Source: an uncultured Dokdonia sp.
GTDB lineage: Bacteria > Bacteroidota > Bacteroidia > Flavobacteriales > Flavobacteriaceae
Assembly: GCF_947492815.1 (NCBI RefSeq)
Contig: NZ_CANLOB010000019.1
Location: 1 to 64,000, forward strand
Length of the DNA: 64,000 nt
Direction of reading: 5' to 3'
In this document: positions 50,716 to 58,715 of the stretch, in pieces
How positions within the stretch are numbered: position 1 is the stretch's first letter
Layout of the letters: every line of letters starts with the position of its first letter
Program-made: the position numbers and the translations under genes
The notes under the pieces: model-generated
Databases searched by the model: none
Seen by the model: only the letters and a program-made list of their open reading frames with translations
Told to the model about the DNA's origin: nothing

Positions 50716-51843
50716 TTATTCGCATTCCATGTCTAATTCATTTATAAAGTCTTCTAAGAGTGTCACTGCTTCTTCGTGTATAAGTGTTCTTCCTAATAAC
50801 GGCATACGAGATTCTTCGGCAGTAGTGTTAAGTCTGAAAAACAATGTAGATCGCTGGATGTTACCTGGTCTTATAATATGTGTAAGTCCATTTCCTAAAT
50901 CTTCATCTGGCTCTACACAAACTCCAAGGTTTTCGTCTAAAATAGAAGAGGTGTAATCTAAGCGTATAGGTCTGTAAGAACAATGCCCATCATCTATATG
51001 GCAATGTGCGCAGTTTACTTCAAAATAGTTTCGAACCCTATCTTTTAATGGTGCGCTTGTATCTAGCCAATCTATAAGCGTATTTATATCTGCTGGTGCA
51101 GATTGTAAATAACCTTCTTCAATCCATTTGTCTAATTGATTTGCTGTGCTTCCGTCTGTGTAGGTGAAGTCTTTATTAAGGTTTTGAGGTTTTGGGCCAA
51201 TAGGAATAGAAGTGTCTCCAGATTTATGACATGTTTGACATTCTGTTACATTAGGGATTCTATAGTTTACAGATCTTGTCTCACCATTTAATTCCCACAT
51301 AATATCTACATTGCTACCATCCAAATTATATGTAGCTTCTGTTTGTGCTTCGTTCCATACATAGTCTGCAAATTCCCAACCATCTGCAGTATTTATAAGA
51401 AGGCGTGTTTCTAGAATTTGTCTTGCGTTTTGTGGGAGTACATTATCATAAAAGAAGTTTTTTATGATAATAGTTCCTACGGGAAAGACGAGTAATTGAT
51501 CATCTGCTTCATAGGTGGCACTTACACCTTCGGGCATCCATATAAAGCGTTTTTTTGTAGAGTAGTCAGAAAATAGTTTATTGATGAGTGTGTATTCAAG
51601 AACTCCTTCATTAGGGGTAAGATTTGCTAAACTTCCGTCAAAAAAACCGTATTCAGATAATGTATTAAAAGGAACTGCGGTTAAATCTATGGTTACCCCC
51701 ATGTCTACAGTATCTCCTCCATCATCATCCGTCATCATTGGGTCATCATCGGTTTCTGCCATTGGCGTGTAGTTATCATCATCTCCGCAGGATAAAAATA
51801 GTGCAAATAGTAGGATCGTGAGTGTTAAGTAATACTTACTCAT
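50716..51843 (-). CDS. Diheme cytochrome c lipoprotein (SO2930-like)
   Basis: The 375-residue protein has a lipoprotein signal (LTILLFALFLSCGDDDNYTP), an Asp-rich linker, and two haem-binding sites: VTECQTCHKSGDTSIPIGPK (CxxCH, about residue 202) and FEVNCAHCHIDDGHC (CxxCH, about 281). The first also carries the IGPKPQNLN segment typical of the SO2930 family. It probably transfers electrons at the outer membrane or periplasm. It is cotranscribed with the ASPIC protein. A conserved sequence upstream near 51977-52025 is shared with the M36 gene region. Confidence 0.85.
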   Translation of the reverse strand: MSKYYLTLTILLFALFLSCGDDDNYTPMAETDDDPMMTDDDGGDTVDMGVTIDLTAVPFNTLSEYGFFDGSLANLTPNEGVLEYTLINKLFSDYSTKKRFIWMPEGVSATYEADDQLLVFPVGTIIIKNFFYDNVLPQNARQILETRLLINTADGWEFADYVWNEAQTEATYNLDGSNVDIMWELNGETRSVNYRIPNVTECQTCHKSGDTSIPIGPKPQNLNKDFTYTDGSTANQLDKWIEEGYLQSAPADINTLIDWLDTSAPLKDRVRNYFEVNCAHCHIDDGHCSYRPIRLDYTSSILDENLGVCVEPDEDLGNGLTHIIRPGNIQRSTLFFRLNTTAEESRMPLLGRTLIHEEAVTLLEDFINELDMECE

Positions 51844-52114
51844 ATTGGTGTAGTTTTGAAAATATAGTTTTGGTTATTATTAGTTAAATGCCTCCTATAG
51901 ATAGCAATATTATATAAAATGTGTTATCATTTTGTGTATTGTATTGCTAAGGTGTTAAAATGTTTTTGATTTGCTATATTCTACTAAAATAACAACTCAA
52001 TGTCAAAAGTTCCTACCTAATATTGTTGAAAATTAACATGTGCATGTTATGCTTTGTTTTGTAGGTGTTTGTATGGGTGTTGTATGTCAATACTTCCTGC
52101 TGTCTATAAAAGCT

Positions 52115-52207
52115 GTTTTATACGCTTTATCGCTTTGCTCTCCCTATGGTCGTGAACCTGCCTGCCGGCAGGTCTCACAAGTTCGCTTTTGCGAAAGCGT
52201 ATTTAGC
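52115..52207. repeat. Composite intergenic repeat with variant GC palindrome
   Basis: TATACGCTTTATCGCTTTGC opens the element and CGCTTTTGCGAAAGCGTATT closes it, so the ends are inverted copies. CTATGGTCGTGAA and the CCTGCCGGCAGG palindrome are inside. A shorter relative is at 36821-36889. Confidence 0.7.
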
Positions 52208-52255
52208 ACCCATTTAATTATGAAATTTTGTATTTAAATCACAGTATGTACCAAC

Positions 52256-52291
52256 AAAAAAGGTTGCCTTTTAACAAGGCAACCTTTTTTT
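52256..52291. terminator. Terminator of the M36 metalloprotease gene
   Basis: AAAAAAGGTTGCCTT and AAGGCAACCTTTTTTT pair around a four-base loop, 20 bases past the M36 stop on the minus strand. Confidence 0.9.
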
Positions 52292-52310
52292 AATAGTTAT
52301 GTGTTTTATA

Positions 52311-55300
52311 TTATTTGATAATTAACTTATCAATAAAAGTCTGTCCATCGGTAGTATTTGCTTTTACTAAATAGATACCTGCAGTTAGCGTATTAACATC
52401 TACTTGTATTTGCGAAACTCCAAGTTCAATAGCTACACTTTTTACTTTTTTACCAGTGATATCAAAAATCTCTAATTGTTCAATACTATTAGTGGTATCC
52501 CAATTTAAAGAGAAGCTTGAGCTTGTAGGGTTAGGGAACATGCGTACTTGATCAGAAAGTGTATTTTCTTCAATAGCTAGGGTACAATCAATCGTTACCG
52601 TTGCAGTACAAGTTACCGTGTTTCCTGCGGTGTCTGTTACTGTTATGGTGACTGTGTTTTCACCTTCATCATCACAGTTAAAAGTATCTATATCTAGTGT
52701 TACTGTAGTTTCATTACCACAATTATTAGGGAATACTCCTTCTTCTGGAATGAAAGCAACATAATCATTTGTAGCGCTCCAAGTTGTTGCATTACGTCCT
52801 GGTGTTGCTACAGCATCTGTTCCATTCATGTTTTCAATACCTTGTGTCATTGTGCCATCTGCTGGTATTGATGCGCTATGTATTTCTACAATGTTAGATC
52901 CTTCTTTTAGGTGTACTTGTGATGTCACGGTATTTGAAGAACCAAAATAAGGTACATTATCAAACTCCATAATAAGTGTTCTGTTAGGTGCCGAACCAAT
53001 TGTTTCGTAGCTAATAAGTCCTCCAGCACTTGGATTTACATCTTCCCATGCGAAAGCAACAATGTTATCTATACCATCAGCGCTAGGTAGTGATGCTCCA
53101 GAGCAACATCCATTGTTTACACCTGATGAGAATGTTATAAATCCATTTGATGAGATATAGAAGTTTTGGTACATTTCTCCATAGAATGTAAAGTCAAAAC
53201 CTATAGGTAATGCAGTTGATACTTGATCATCTCCTAAAGTAACTGTTGTACCATTGATGTCTATTGGAGCAAAATCTCCAGTTTGATCAACGGTATAGTT
53301 ATCTCCTGTTGGAAAATTTGCAATAACATCTGACGGTGTGATGACGATAGGTCCATCTTCACTTACTTCTATTGTAACATCTTGACATTCTAAGATAGGT
53401 GTGTCACTACGTACTTCTATCGTATCTGAATCTGTATTTACATCAGAACATTCATTATCTACCATATAAGTAATTGTATGAACACCTATTCCAGCTGCAC
53501 TAGGATTAAATGTATAGGTCATACCATCTCCATTATCAGTCACTCCAGGTCCAGAATATACTCCTCCTACTGGGATTCCTCCATTTAGTACCATTGTATC
53601 TTCAGATACACAGAAAATAGTGTCTGGTGTATTTATTAATGTCGATAATGAATCAAAAGCTTCTGTTCCATCATTTCTACTGTTTGAAGAACCTTGATCG
53701 GCACTAAACCCTAGACCTCTTTTTGCAAATGCTTCCCATATAATACATTGGTTAGCTCCACCAAAAAGAGCTACATCTGCTGCTAAGATAGCATCTCGTC
53801 CATCTACAAAACCTGGGTTACAAGGTTGTAATTTTAGTCCTTCGGTAACTAATGCTAATGCAATATTATTACCGCCAGTTCCATTATATACATCAGGATC
53901 AAACCCGTGTTCTTCAATAAGCCCCCAAGTTACTTCCCATAGCATTGCTGCCCATATAGACCCTAATGGGTGAGGACCTGCAGTACCTTGAATAGAGTTA
54001 TATGTTCTAGGATCTTGTGCTAGATCTGTCGTATATGGAAATGCTCTAATACCAGGTCCGTTTTCATCTTGACCAAATAACCAGTTTCCTACAGGACGTA
54101 AATCTGTGCTTACATCGTCTGCTTCAATGGTAAGAACAGCTCCGTACCAGTCACTCCATCCTTCTCCCATTTGCTCATCGTTAGAAAGGCATCCAGAGTT
54201 TGCAGCACCTCCAGTAAGACGTACAGAAACACCGTGTCCATATTCATGTACTACTACGAGATTATCTACATTTCCATCTCTATTTCCACAAATAAACATA
54301 TTCATACTTCCAGAAGTACCATCTGGTGGTGATCCAAAGGTTGCATTACAGAATTCATCAATTTGTGAAAAAGCATCAACGCTATCATTTCCTAATCCTC
54401 CATTTCCATAATTGTTTACTTGAAAATTACCACTCGCTTCATCAAAACCATAGCGATATGTGATATCGTGTATCACATTATTCCAATAAAAAAGATTTGT
54501 AATGGCAGCATCTTCCGATTGATCTGCATCACTATATACGGGATTAAAAGGGTAATCAAAAATAAGATCAGCGCCTCCGTCAGGTTGGTAGCCGCTATTA
54601 TCACCTCCATCACGAGCATTTACATTATTACCCTGTGTTACGGTAAATTCGGCTCCATCTGTTCCATCAGTATCATGCCATCCAAAAGGCGATGCGGTAA
54701 GATCATGTGGATCTGAAACAATACTACGATCTCCTTGTAATGGAGTTGCTAGTGGAAGAGCATATACATTATAGGTTCCGTTCCCCATAATTGTAGCGGT
54801 CGCTACTGTAGGAGTTGTCATATTAAAAGCAGCAACCGCTTCTTTAGTATGATCATGTGCGTGTCCTGCACTACATTGTATGTTCCAGTTATTTTTTGAA
54901 ATGATAATTCCTGTTGTTGCATCAACAAAAAAGTTATACCAGTTTGCCCCATTAGTTTCTTCAATAGAAACTTCCCATGCAGCAACCCATTTTCCATTTT
55001 GCAGTTTACTATATACTAGTTCTGTTGGAATATTTTTTCTTGAGATTCCTCCATTACTAAAAATGGTTTTGTCAGGAAAGTTATCATCATTTTGTAATTG
55101 AACAACAGGTGTTGAGATGGTATATTGCATCCTGTCAGCAATATTTTGAATGGCTTCTGCTGCATTCATTGCAGGTGTGATTACGCCAATTTTCTGATCA
55201 ACATCTTTTATAAACTTACTGTGGCCTTGTATAATACTTCCATTTTTAAGGTGGATACTACTTTCGGTTCCGATGACTTCATGTCCATTAAAAGCTTGTC

Positions 55301-55499
55301 TAAAGTAAATGTGTAAAACACCACTTTGACTACTTATATGTTGGCTAGTAATTTTATAATTAGCGATGTCTGATGGATTTAAATCATTGTTTTGTACTTG
55401 TTGTAGTAAATACATCGTTACATCTGGCGATGATTGTGCATTCATCGAGAGATAACTCAGACATATGCATACTACGAATACGTGTAATTTTTTAAACAT
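52311..55499 (-). CDS. M36 (fungalysin-type) metalloprotease, type IX secreted
   Basis: The 1062-residue protein has a signal peptide (LHVFVVCICLSYLSMNAQ), a fungalysin/thermolysin propeptide region (about 20-200), and the M36 catalytic domain with the zinc motif VVVHEYGHGVSVRLTG (HExxH at about 418-422) and the third ligand Glu in CLSNDEQMGEGWSDWYGAVL. Strand-rich C-terminal domains (nidogen-like near GFDFTFYGEMYQNFYISSNG) and a type A Por sorting domain (VRMFPNPTSSSFSLN) follow. It is a large surface or extracellular peptidase for protein degradation. It is monocistronic. Confidence 0.93.
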   Translation of the reverse strand: MFKKLHVFVVCICLSYLSMNAQSSPDVTMYLLQQVQNNDLNPSDIANYKITSQHISSQSGVLHIYFRQAFNGHEVIGTESSIHLKNGSIIQGHSKFIKDVDQKIGVITPAMNAAEAIQNIADRMQYTISTPVVQLQNDDNFPDKTIFSNGGISRKNIPTELVYSKLQNGKWVAAWEVSIEETNGANWYNFFVDATTGIIISKNNWNIQCSAGHAHDHTKEAVAAFNMTTPTVATATIMGNGTYNVYALPLATPLQGDRSIVSDPHDLTASPFGWHDTDGTDGAEFTVTQGNNVNARDGGDNSGYQPDGGADLIFDYPFNPVYSDADQSEDAAITNLFYWNNVIHDITYRYGFDEASGNFQVNNYGNGGLGNDSVDAFSQIDEFCNATFGSPPDGTSGSMNMFICGNRDGNVDNLVVVHEYGHGVSVRLTGGAANSGCLSNDEQMGEGWSDWYGAVLTIEADDVSTDLRPVGNWLFGQDENGPGIRAFPYTTDLAQDPRTYNSIQGTAGPHPLGSIWAAMLWEVTWGLIEEHGFDPDVYNGTGGNNIALALVTEGLKLQPCNPGFVDGRDAILAADVALFGGANQCIIWEAFAKRGLGFSADQGSSNSRNDGTEAFDSLSTLINTPDTIFCVSEDTMVLNGGIPVGGVYSGPGVTDNGDGMTYTFNPSAAGIGVHTITYMVDNECSDVNTDSDTIEVRSDTPILECQDVTIEVSEDGPIVITPSDVIANFPTGDNYTVDQTGDFAPIDINGTTVTLGDDQVSTALPIGFDFTFYGEMYQNFYISSNGFITFSSGVNNGCCSGASLPSADGIDNIVAFAWEDVNPSAGGLISYETIGSAPNRTLIMEFDNVPYFGSSNTVTSQVHLKEGSNIVEIHSASIPADGTMTQGIENMNGTDAVATPGRNATTWSATNDYVAFIPEEGVFPNNCGNETTVTLDIDTFNCDDEGENTVTITVTDTAGNTVTCTATVTIDCTLAIEENTLSDQVRMFPNPTSSSFSLNWDTTNSIEQLEIFDITGKKVKSVAIELGVSQIQVDVNTLTAGIYLVKANTTDGQTFIDKLIIK

Positions 55500-55981
55500 A
55501 TTTTTAGTGTTTGTGCTTTACATTTTTAAAGCGTTTCATAATTAAATGGATAGAGAAAAAAGCTACTCCATATTTTTTTGATGAAGCTTTCATAGTCTAT
55601 GTAAGTCCTTTTGGAATTATTTTGTGATAAAAATTTAAAAGTAAAATAAGGGCTCTTATGTAACGTCCAATAAAAGCTTACTTATATTTTTTGCTATTAA
55701 TTTTTAGGTGATATTGTTATTTAGGGGATTAGAATTGTTAGTCTACATAAATAAAACAATTAAATATCAAAATTTCCTACCTGATGATGGTATTCGTAGG
55801 ATCATTTTTTTCTTACTTTACAAGAACATCCATGTTTTTTGATTGTTTTGAATAAGAGGTGGTATTTTTTTATACGCTTTCGCGAAAGCGTACCCAACAC
55901 GAATAGTTGTTTTTAAAGAGTGTTAATTCTTATGGTTATTCTATGAATTTATAGTATTTTAATCTTTTAAAAAATAAAGTT
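55500..55981. other. Non-coding spacer upstream of the M36 gene
   Basis: No gene is supported in these 482 bases. Near 55747-55793 is a stretch (CAAAATTTCCTACCTGATGA) resembling that at 51977-52025. A perfect GC palindrome lies at 55875-55890. Confidence 0.6.
55875..55890. repeat. GC palindrome CGCTTTCGCGAAAGCG, intergenic
   Basis: Perfect copy, flanked by TATA and TACCC. Confidence 0.85.
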
Positions 55982-56437
55982 ATGTATACCTCTAAAAGAT
56001 TAGCACAAGCGATTACAAAATTGTACACTGCTTTTCATGACAATACATTGCATCCAGAATGCTGTAAGTCTTGTGCAGTGGGAAATATTCTTGATAATAC
56101 AGATGCCTGGAAACATCTTTCTGACGCACATGGATCTGTCGTTTTGAATTATGTGGGAAAAGTACATCAAGGATTAGGGCGAACATTTAATGGGTATACT
56201 CCTCAAGAATTAATGCAGATAGAAGCTACTTTTTTGAAGGCCTGTGGATATTCCTTACCACTTCATCATAGAGGAGTGAAACCTTCTAATCCTAACGATA
56301 AAGAACTGTTGTTTAAAGGGCTTTCTGAAACAATTGCCTTTTTATGTAAATTGGATGGAGTGACTAATGTCATGGATTACTCTAAATTATTTGAATTTAA
56401 AGAAGATCATGCCCCAGTATATGCGCTAACGTTTTAA
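55982..56437 (+). CDS. Conserved small cytoplasmic protein with a CCxxC motif
   Basis: The 151-residue protein has no signal peptide. LAQAITKLYTAFHDNTLHPE is followed by CCKSCAVGNILDN (Cys at 35, 36 and 39), then GLGRTFNGYTPQELMQIEAT and FLKACGY. The Cys group could bind metal or a cluster. Homologues in flavobacteria are sometimes labelled Na-translocating NADH-quinone reductase subunit F, but this sequence has neither FAD nor ferredoxin domains, so that label is wrong. Function unknown. The stop overlaps the convergent lipoprotein gene by four bases. Confidence 0.75.
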   Translation: MYTSKRLAQAITKLYTAFHDNTLHPECCKSCAVGNILDNTDAWKHLSDAHGSVVLNYVGKVHQGLGRTFNGYTPQELMQIEATFLKACGYSLPLHHRGVKPSNPNDKELLFKGLSETIAFLCKLDGVTNVMDYSKLFEFKEDHAPVYALTF

Positions 56438-57033
56438 TTCTTGTGATACTCTCTATATTCTTTTATATAGTTTTCTAGTGCATTCCCAACTGCTACTTCT
56501 CGCCATAAATCAATATCTTTTTCAATGACTGTAGGGTCATAAGATGCGTTGATGTATTTTTTTATAGAAGTAATATAACGCTTGTTTTTTGCTGGGATTT
56601 TTATGATAGATTGCTTGCCCGTTATGGCATAATCACCTTCATAAGAAACACAAAATATAAGTACTTGATCTCCTTTTGAGAGGTTTGTCCCTTCAAAACA
56701 ATCTGTAGAGATATTTCCTATACTATTCATATTTCTATCATGTGATTTTGAATCTAAGATGACTTCTTCTATAACAATATGCCCTTCTACAGAGGTGTAT
56801 ATGTCATCTTCAGAAACCTCAGTAGGATTTTCTATTTGGGTTACGGTACCTAGTATGATAAGACTATAACGAGATCCAAAACCAAAGGGAGTAAAATCAT
56901 TTGCCCAATACATATAACCAAGATCTAATGTGTCTGATTTGACTATAGTCTTTTGCGTATTCTTATGAGATTGGCATGCTATTGTAGTAAACAAGGAGAT
57001 ACTTATTAATAAAAATGTATGTAAGAGTTTCAT
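56434..57033 (-). CDS. Lipoprotein of unknown function
   Basis: The 199-residue protein has a lipoprotein signal (LHTFLLISISLFTTIACQSH) and then a mixed strand-helix domain with IILGTVTQIENPTEVSEDD and GDQVLIFCVSYEGDYAITGK, similar in style to short OB or TIMP-like secreted modules (a FTPFGFGSRYSLIILGTVT strand leads in). I cannot assign a family. It lies at the edge of the peptide region but its orientation and spacing do not link it clearly. Confidence 0.65.
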   Translation of the reverse strand: MKLLHTFLLISISLFTTIACQSHKNTQKTIVKSDTLDLGYMYWANDFTPFGFGSRYSLIILGTVTQIENPTEVSEDDIYTSVEGHIVIEEVILDSKSHDRNMNSIGNISTDCFEGTNLSKGDQVLIFCVSYEGDYAITGKQSIIKIPAKNKRYITSIKKYINASYDPTVIEKDIDLWREVAVGNALENYIKEYREYHKN

Positions 57034-57090
57034 AGTGTTTAAAAACTAGCAGTACTCTAAAGTACGAATTAATATGATAGCCTATTACTA

Positions 57091-57123
57091 AAAAATAGGG
57101 GCTATTAAAAATAGCTCCTATTT
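57091..57123 (-). terminator. Terminator of the leader-type-A precursor pair
   Basis: AAATAGGGGCTATT pairs with AATAGCTCCTATTT around a short A loop, about 40 bases after the stop of the 57161-57349 gene. Confidence 0.65.
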
Positions 57124-57160
57124 CATGTTTCAAAGTATTAGTATACTAAAATTTGAATAT

Positions 57161-57349
57161 TTAATCCCCTATATTTCCAGCAGGTAATCCACATTTACAA
57201 AGTAACCATGGATCTCCTGCTTGTGCTTGTGCTTCTTCTTCAGGAGTACATGCTTCATAAATACCAGGAAGACATCTGCCAAATCCTCCATTGATTTTCT
57301 GTTGCTCTTTTTTATTTAATACTTTTCCTAAATTTGATAGTTTTTTCAT
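57161..57349 (-). CDS. Double-Gly-type Cys-containing peptide precursor (type A leader)
   Basis: The 62-residue product has the leader MKKLSNLGKVLNKKEQQKIN ending in GG, as in Bacteroidota natural-product/bacteriocin-like precursors whose leader is cut by a peptidase-ABC transporter. The core has four Cys (RCLPG, EACTP and the LCKCG pair). No modifying enzyme or transporter is in the window. It lies 50 bases after the other type A precursor and is likely cotranscribed. Confidence 0.75.
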   Translation of the reverse strand: MKKLSNLGKVLNKKEQQKINGGFGRCLPGIYEACTPEEEAQAQAGDPWLLCKCGLPAGNIGD

Positions 57350-57399
57350 GATGTTGTTTTGAATTATTAATAAATTATTTGATTTTTAGAATGTGTGTC

Positions 57400-57633
57400 T
57401 TATACACAAGTACAAATACCCCCCAAATACGCTATATGTCCATTAGGAAGTGTGTGAGGGTGTGTTCCTTGACAGACTGCGTCTAATTCACATTCTGATG
57501 AGTTTCCGTATGGGTCGCATGAGCCTCCTGTGGTGCAATCACCATCAGAGATTCCTAATGGTCTTCTTCCTCCTTTAATTTCTTTTTGTTGTTTATGAGT
57601 TAATTCTTCTCCTAGTTTTGATAATTTTTTCAT
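57400..57633 (-). CDS. Double-Gly-type Cys-rich peptide precursor (type A leader)
   Basis: The 77-residue product has the leader MKKLSKLGEELTHKQQKEIK ending GG, closely like the 57161-57349 peptide, and a core with six Cys (DGDCTTGGSCDP; SSECELDAVCQG; GICTCV at the C-terminus). The core lacks the Ser/Thr density expected for lanthipeptides. A box shared with two type B precursors lies upstream at 57661-57692. Function unknown; a bacteriocin or signal peptide is possible. Confidence 0.75.
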   Translation of the reverse strand: MKKLSKLGEELTHKQQKEIKGGRRPLGISDGDCTTGGSCDPYGNSSECELDAVCQGTHPHTLPNGHIAYLGGICTCV

Positions 57634-57660
57634 AATTGTGAGTTTTATTAATTGATTTTG

Positions 57661-57692
57661 TCTTGATCATTTAAAGACATTCAAGATGTATG
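57661..57692 (-). promoter_or_regulatory. Shared upstream box of precursor genes, copy 1
   Basis: CTTGATCATTTAAAGACATT followed by CAAGATGTATGTCT lies 28 bases upstream of the type A precursor. Near-identical copies are before the two type B precursors. It contains the inverted repeat AGACAT-N9-ATGTCT. Confidence 0.65.
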
Positions 57693-57711
57693 TCTATTTC
57701 ATTTTCTGATA

Positions 57712-57891
57712 TTAGAATATTCTACATCCTTGCTCAGATACATTTGGATCTGAGCAAGGAAGATATATCCTTCTTAAAGCAGCACATGTAGTTGTATAAG
57801 AGGAGGCACAACCACTATCAATAAATGAGGGACGCGCTCTTTGAATTTCTTTTTATTTAATCTTGCCTAAAAGTTTTGCTAGGGTTTTCAT
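57712..57891 (-). pseudogene. Broken peptide precursor with in-frame stop
   Basis: ATG 57891 opens MKTLAKLLGKIK, then a TAA at 57853-57855, then KEIQRARPSF and a Cys-containing region (DSGCASSYTTTCAALRR) to a stop at 57712. The layout (short Lys/Leu leader, then Cys core) matches the neighbouring precursors, but the GG motif is absent. A strong hairpin CCTTGCTCAGAT/ATCTGAGCAAGG at 57729-57760 overlaps the predicted C-terminus, so the true end of the former gene is uncertain. Confidence 0.55.
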
Positions 57892-57911
57892 AAGGTATAT
57901 GGTTTGAAAAA

Positions 57912-57939
57912 AGTTGGTCTACTTAACCTGTAGACCAAC
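57912..57939 (-). terminator. Terminator of the 57963-58214 precursor
   Basis: AGTTGGTCTAC and GTAGACCAACT pair around a short loop and are followed on the minus strand by TTTTTT. Confidence 0.75.
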
Positions 57940-57962
57940 TATATAGATTGTTATTTTAAAGT

Positions 57963-58214
57963 TTATACAGGGGAATTACAATTCATCCCTACATTTTCAG
58001 GGCAAATTCCACCACCACCAGGACCATCTCCTCCACCTGGAACGATGCATTGCTCTGTTGAAATTTCGCATACAAGGCCAGGAGGGCATTCTATACCAAT
58101 ACCTATGCCGCAGCCTCCAGAACCATCAGATATAATAACTTCACCAAATCCTGCAGTAATGTTTTTCATTTCAACGCTACTTAAACTTCTTCCAATTTTT
58201 AATAAATTTTTCAT
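57963..58214 (-). CDS. Cys-rich peptide precursor (type B leader), module copy 1
   Basis: The 83-residue product has the leader MKNLLKIGRSLSSVEMKNIT followed by AG. It shares 14 of 20 or more leader positions with the 60788-61015 peptide. The core is Gly-rich with six Cys (GGCGIGIGIECPPGLVCEIS; ICPENVGMNCN). Both type B cores end with CPEN-GMNC. It is divergent from the TPR-AraC regulator 58716-60437. The shared box is upstream at 58242-58278. Likely a secreted signal or bacteriocin-like peptide; function unproven. Confidence 0.75.
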   Translation of the reverse strand: MKNLLKIGRSLSSVEMKNITAGFGEVIISDGSGGCGIGIGIECPPGLVCEISTEQCIVPGGGDGPGGGGICPENVGMNCNSPV

Positions 58215-58241
58215 TCTTTAATTGTATTTGATTATTAAAAA

Positions 58242-58278
58242 ACCTTGATCATTTATAGACATTCAAGATATCTGTCTG
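58242..58278 (-). promoter_or_regulatory. Shared upstream box of precursor genes, copy 2
   Basis: CTTGATCATTTATAGACATT followed by CAAGATATCTGTCT, 28 bases upstream of the type B precursor. It differs from copy 1 at only a few positions. Confidence 0.65.
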
Positions 58279-58587
58279 ACGTATGAACTAATAAATAGTT
58301 GTGTGATGCATAATAGATTAGTTCCTACTCAAACTTCACTTTTTTAATAAGCGATTACAAGAAAAATTTACAGGAATTCGCGGAATTTAGGTGTTTAAAT
58401 CAGGTTTTAAAAGATTGTTTATCAGCACTTTGTGTTGATTTTGTTTTGGGCGAATAAATTGAAGTAAAAAAGTATCGGCACGACACTTTTATATTGTTTT
58501 TGAAAGAGATTGTAGGGATTTGTTTGTGGTATAAGTGTTGATTTATAATGATTTATCATTTTTGAGAAAACGATTGTTACTGTAGTT

Positions 58588-58602
58588 GCTTTCGCGAAAG
58601 CG
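58588..58602. repeat. GC palindrome GCTTTCGCGAAAGCG, intergenic
   Basis: 15-base copy upstream of the first TPR-AraC regulator. Confidence 0.85.
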
Positions 58603-58715
58603 TACCCTTTATTTTGGTTTGTAAAGTACTAGAAAAGGCATTGTCTCTAATTAATATAGCATGTATAATTTTGATTTGATTATTTTAGAGAAAAAAAGTA
58701 GCTCTCCTGCTAGTA

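Larger units (their letters stand above)
51844..52310. other. Spacer with a composite intergenic repeat
   Basis: No gene is supported in these 467 bases. They hold the upstream motif at 51977-52025, a composite repeat at 52115-52207 and the terminator of the M36 gene. The composite repeat includes the palindrome CCTGCCTGCCGGCAGG. Confidence 0.6.
58215..58715. other. Divergent spacer of module copy 1
   Basis: This 501-base region between the type B precursor and the regulator carries the shared box (58242-58278) and a GC palindrome (58588-58602). Short stretches (TTACAGGAATTCGCGGAATT; TTTGTGTTGATTTTGTTTT) resemble parts of the equivalent spacer of module 2 (61016-61439), supporting duplication of the whole module. 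Confidence 0.6.

Noticed and set aside
52040..52237. 65-codon open frame upstream of the M36 terminator
   Set aside because: It is made mainly of the composite repeat.
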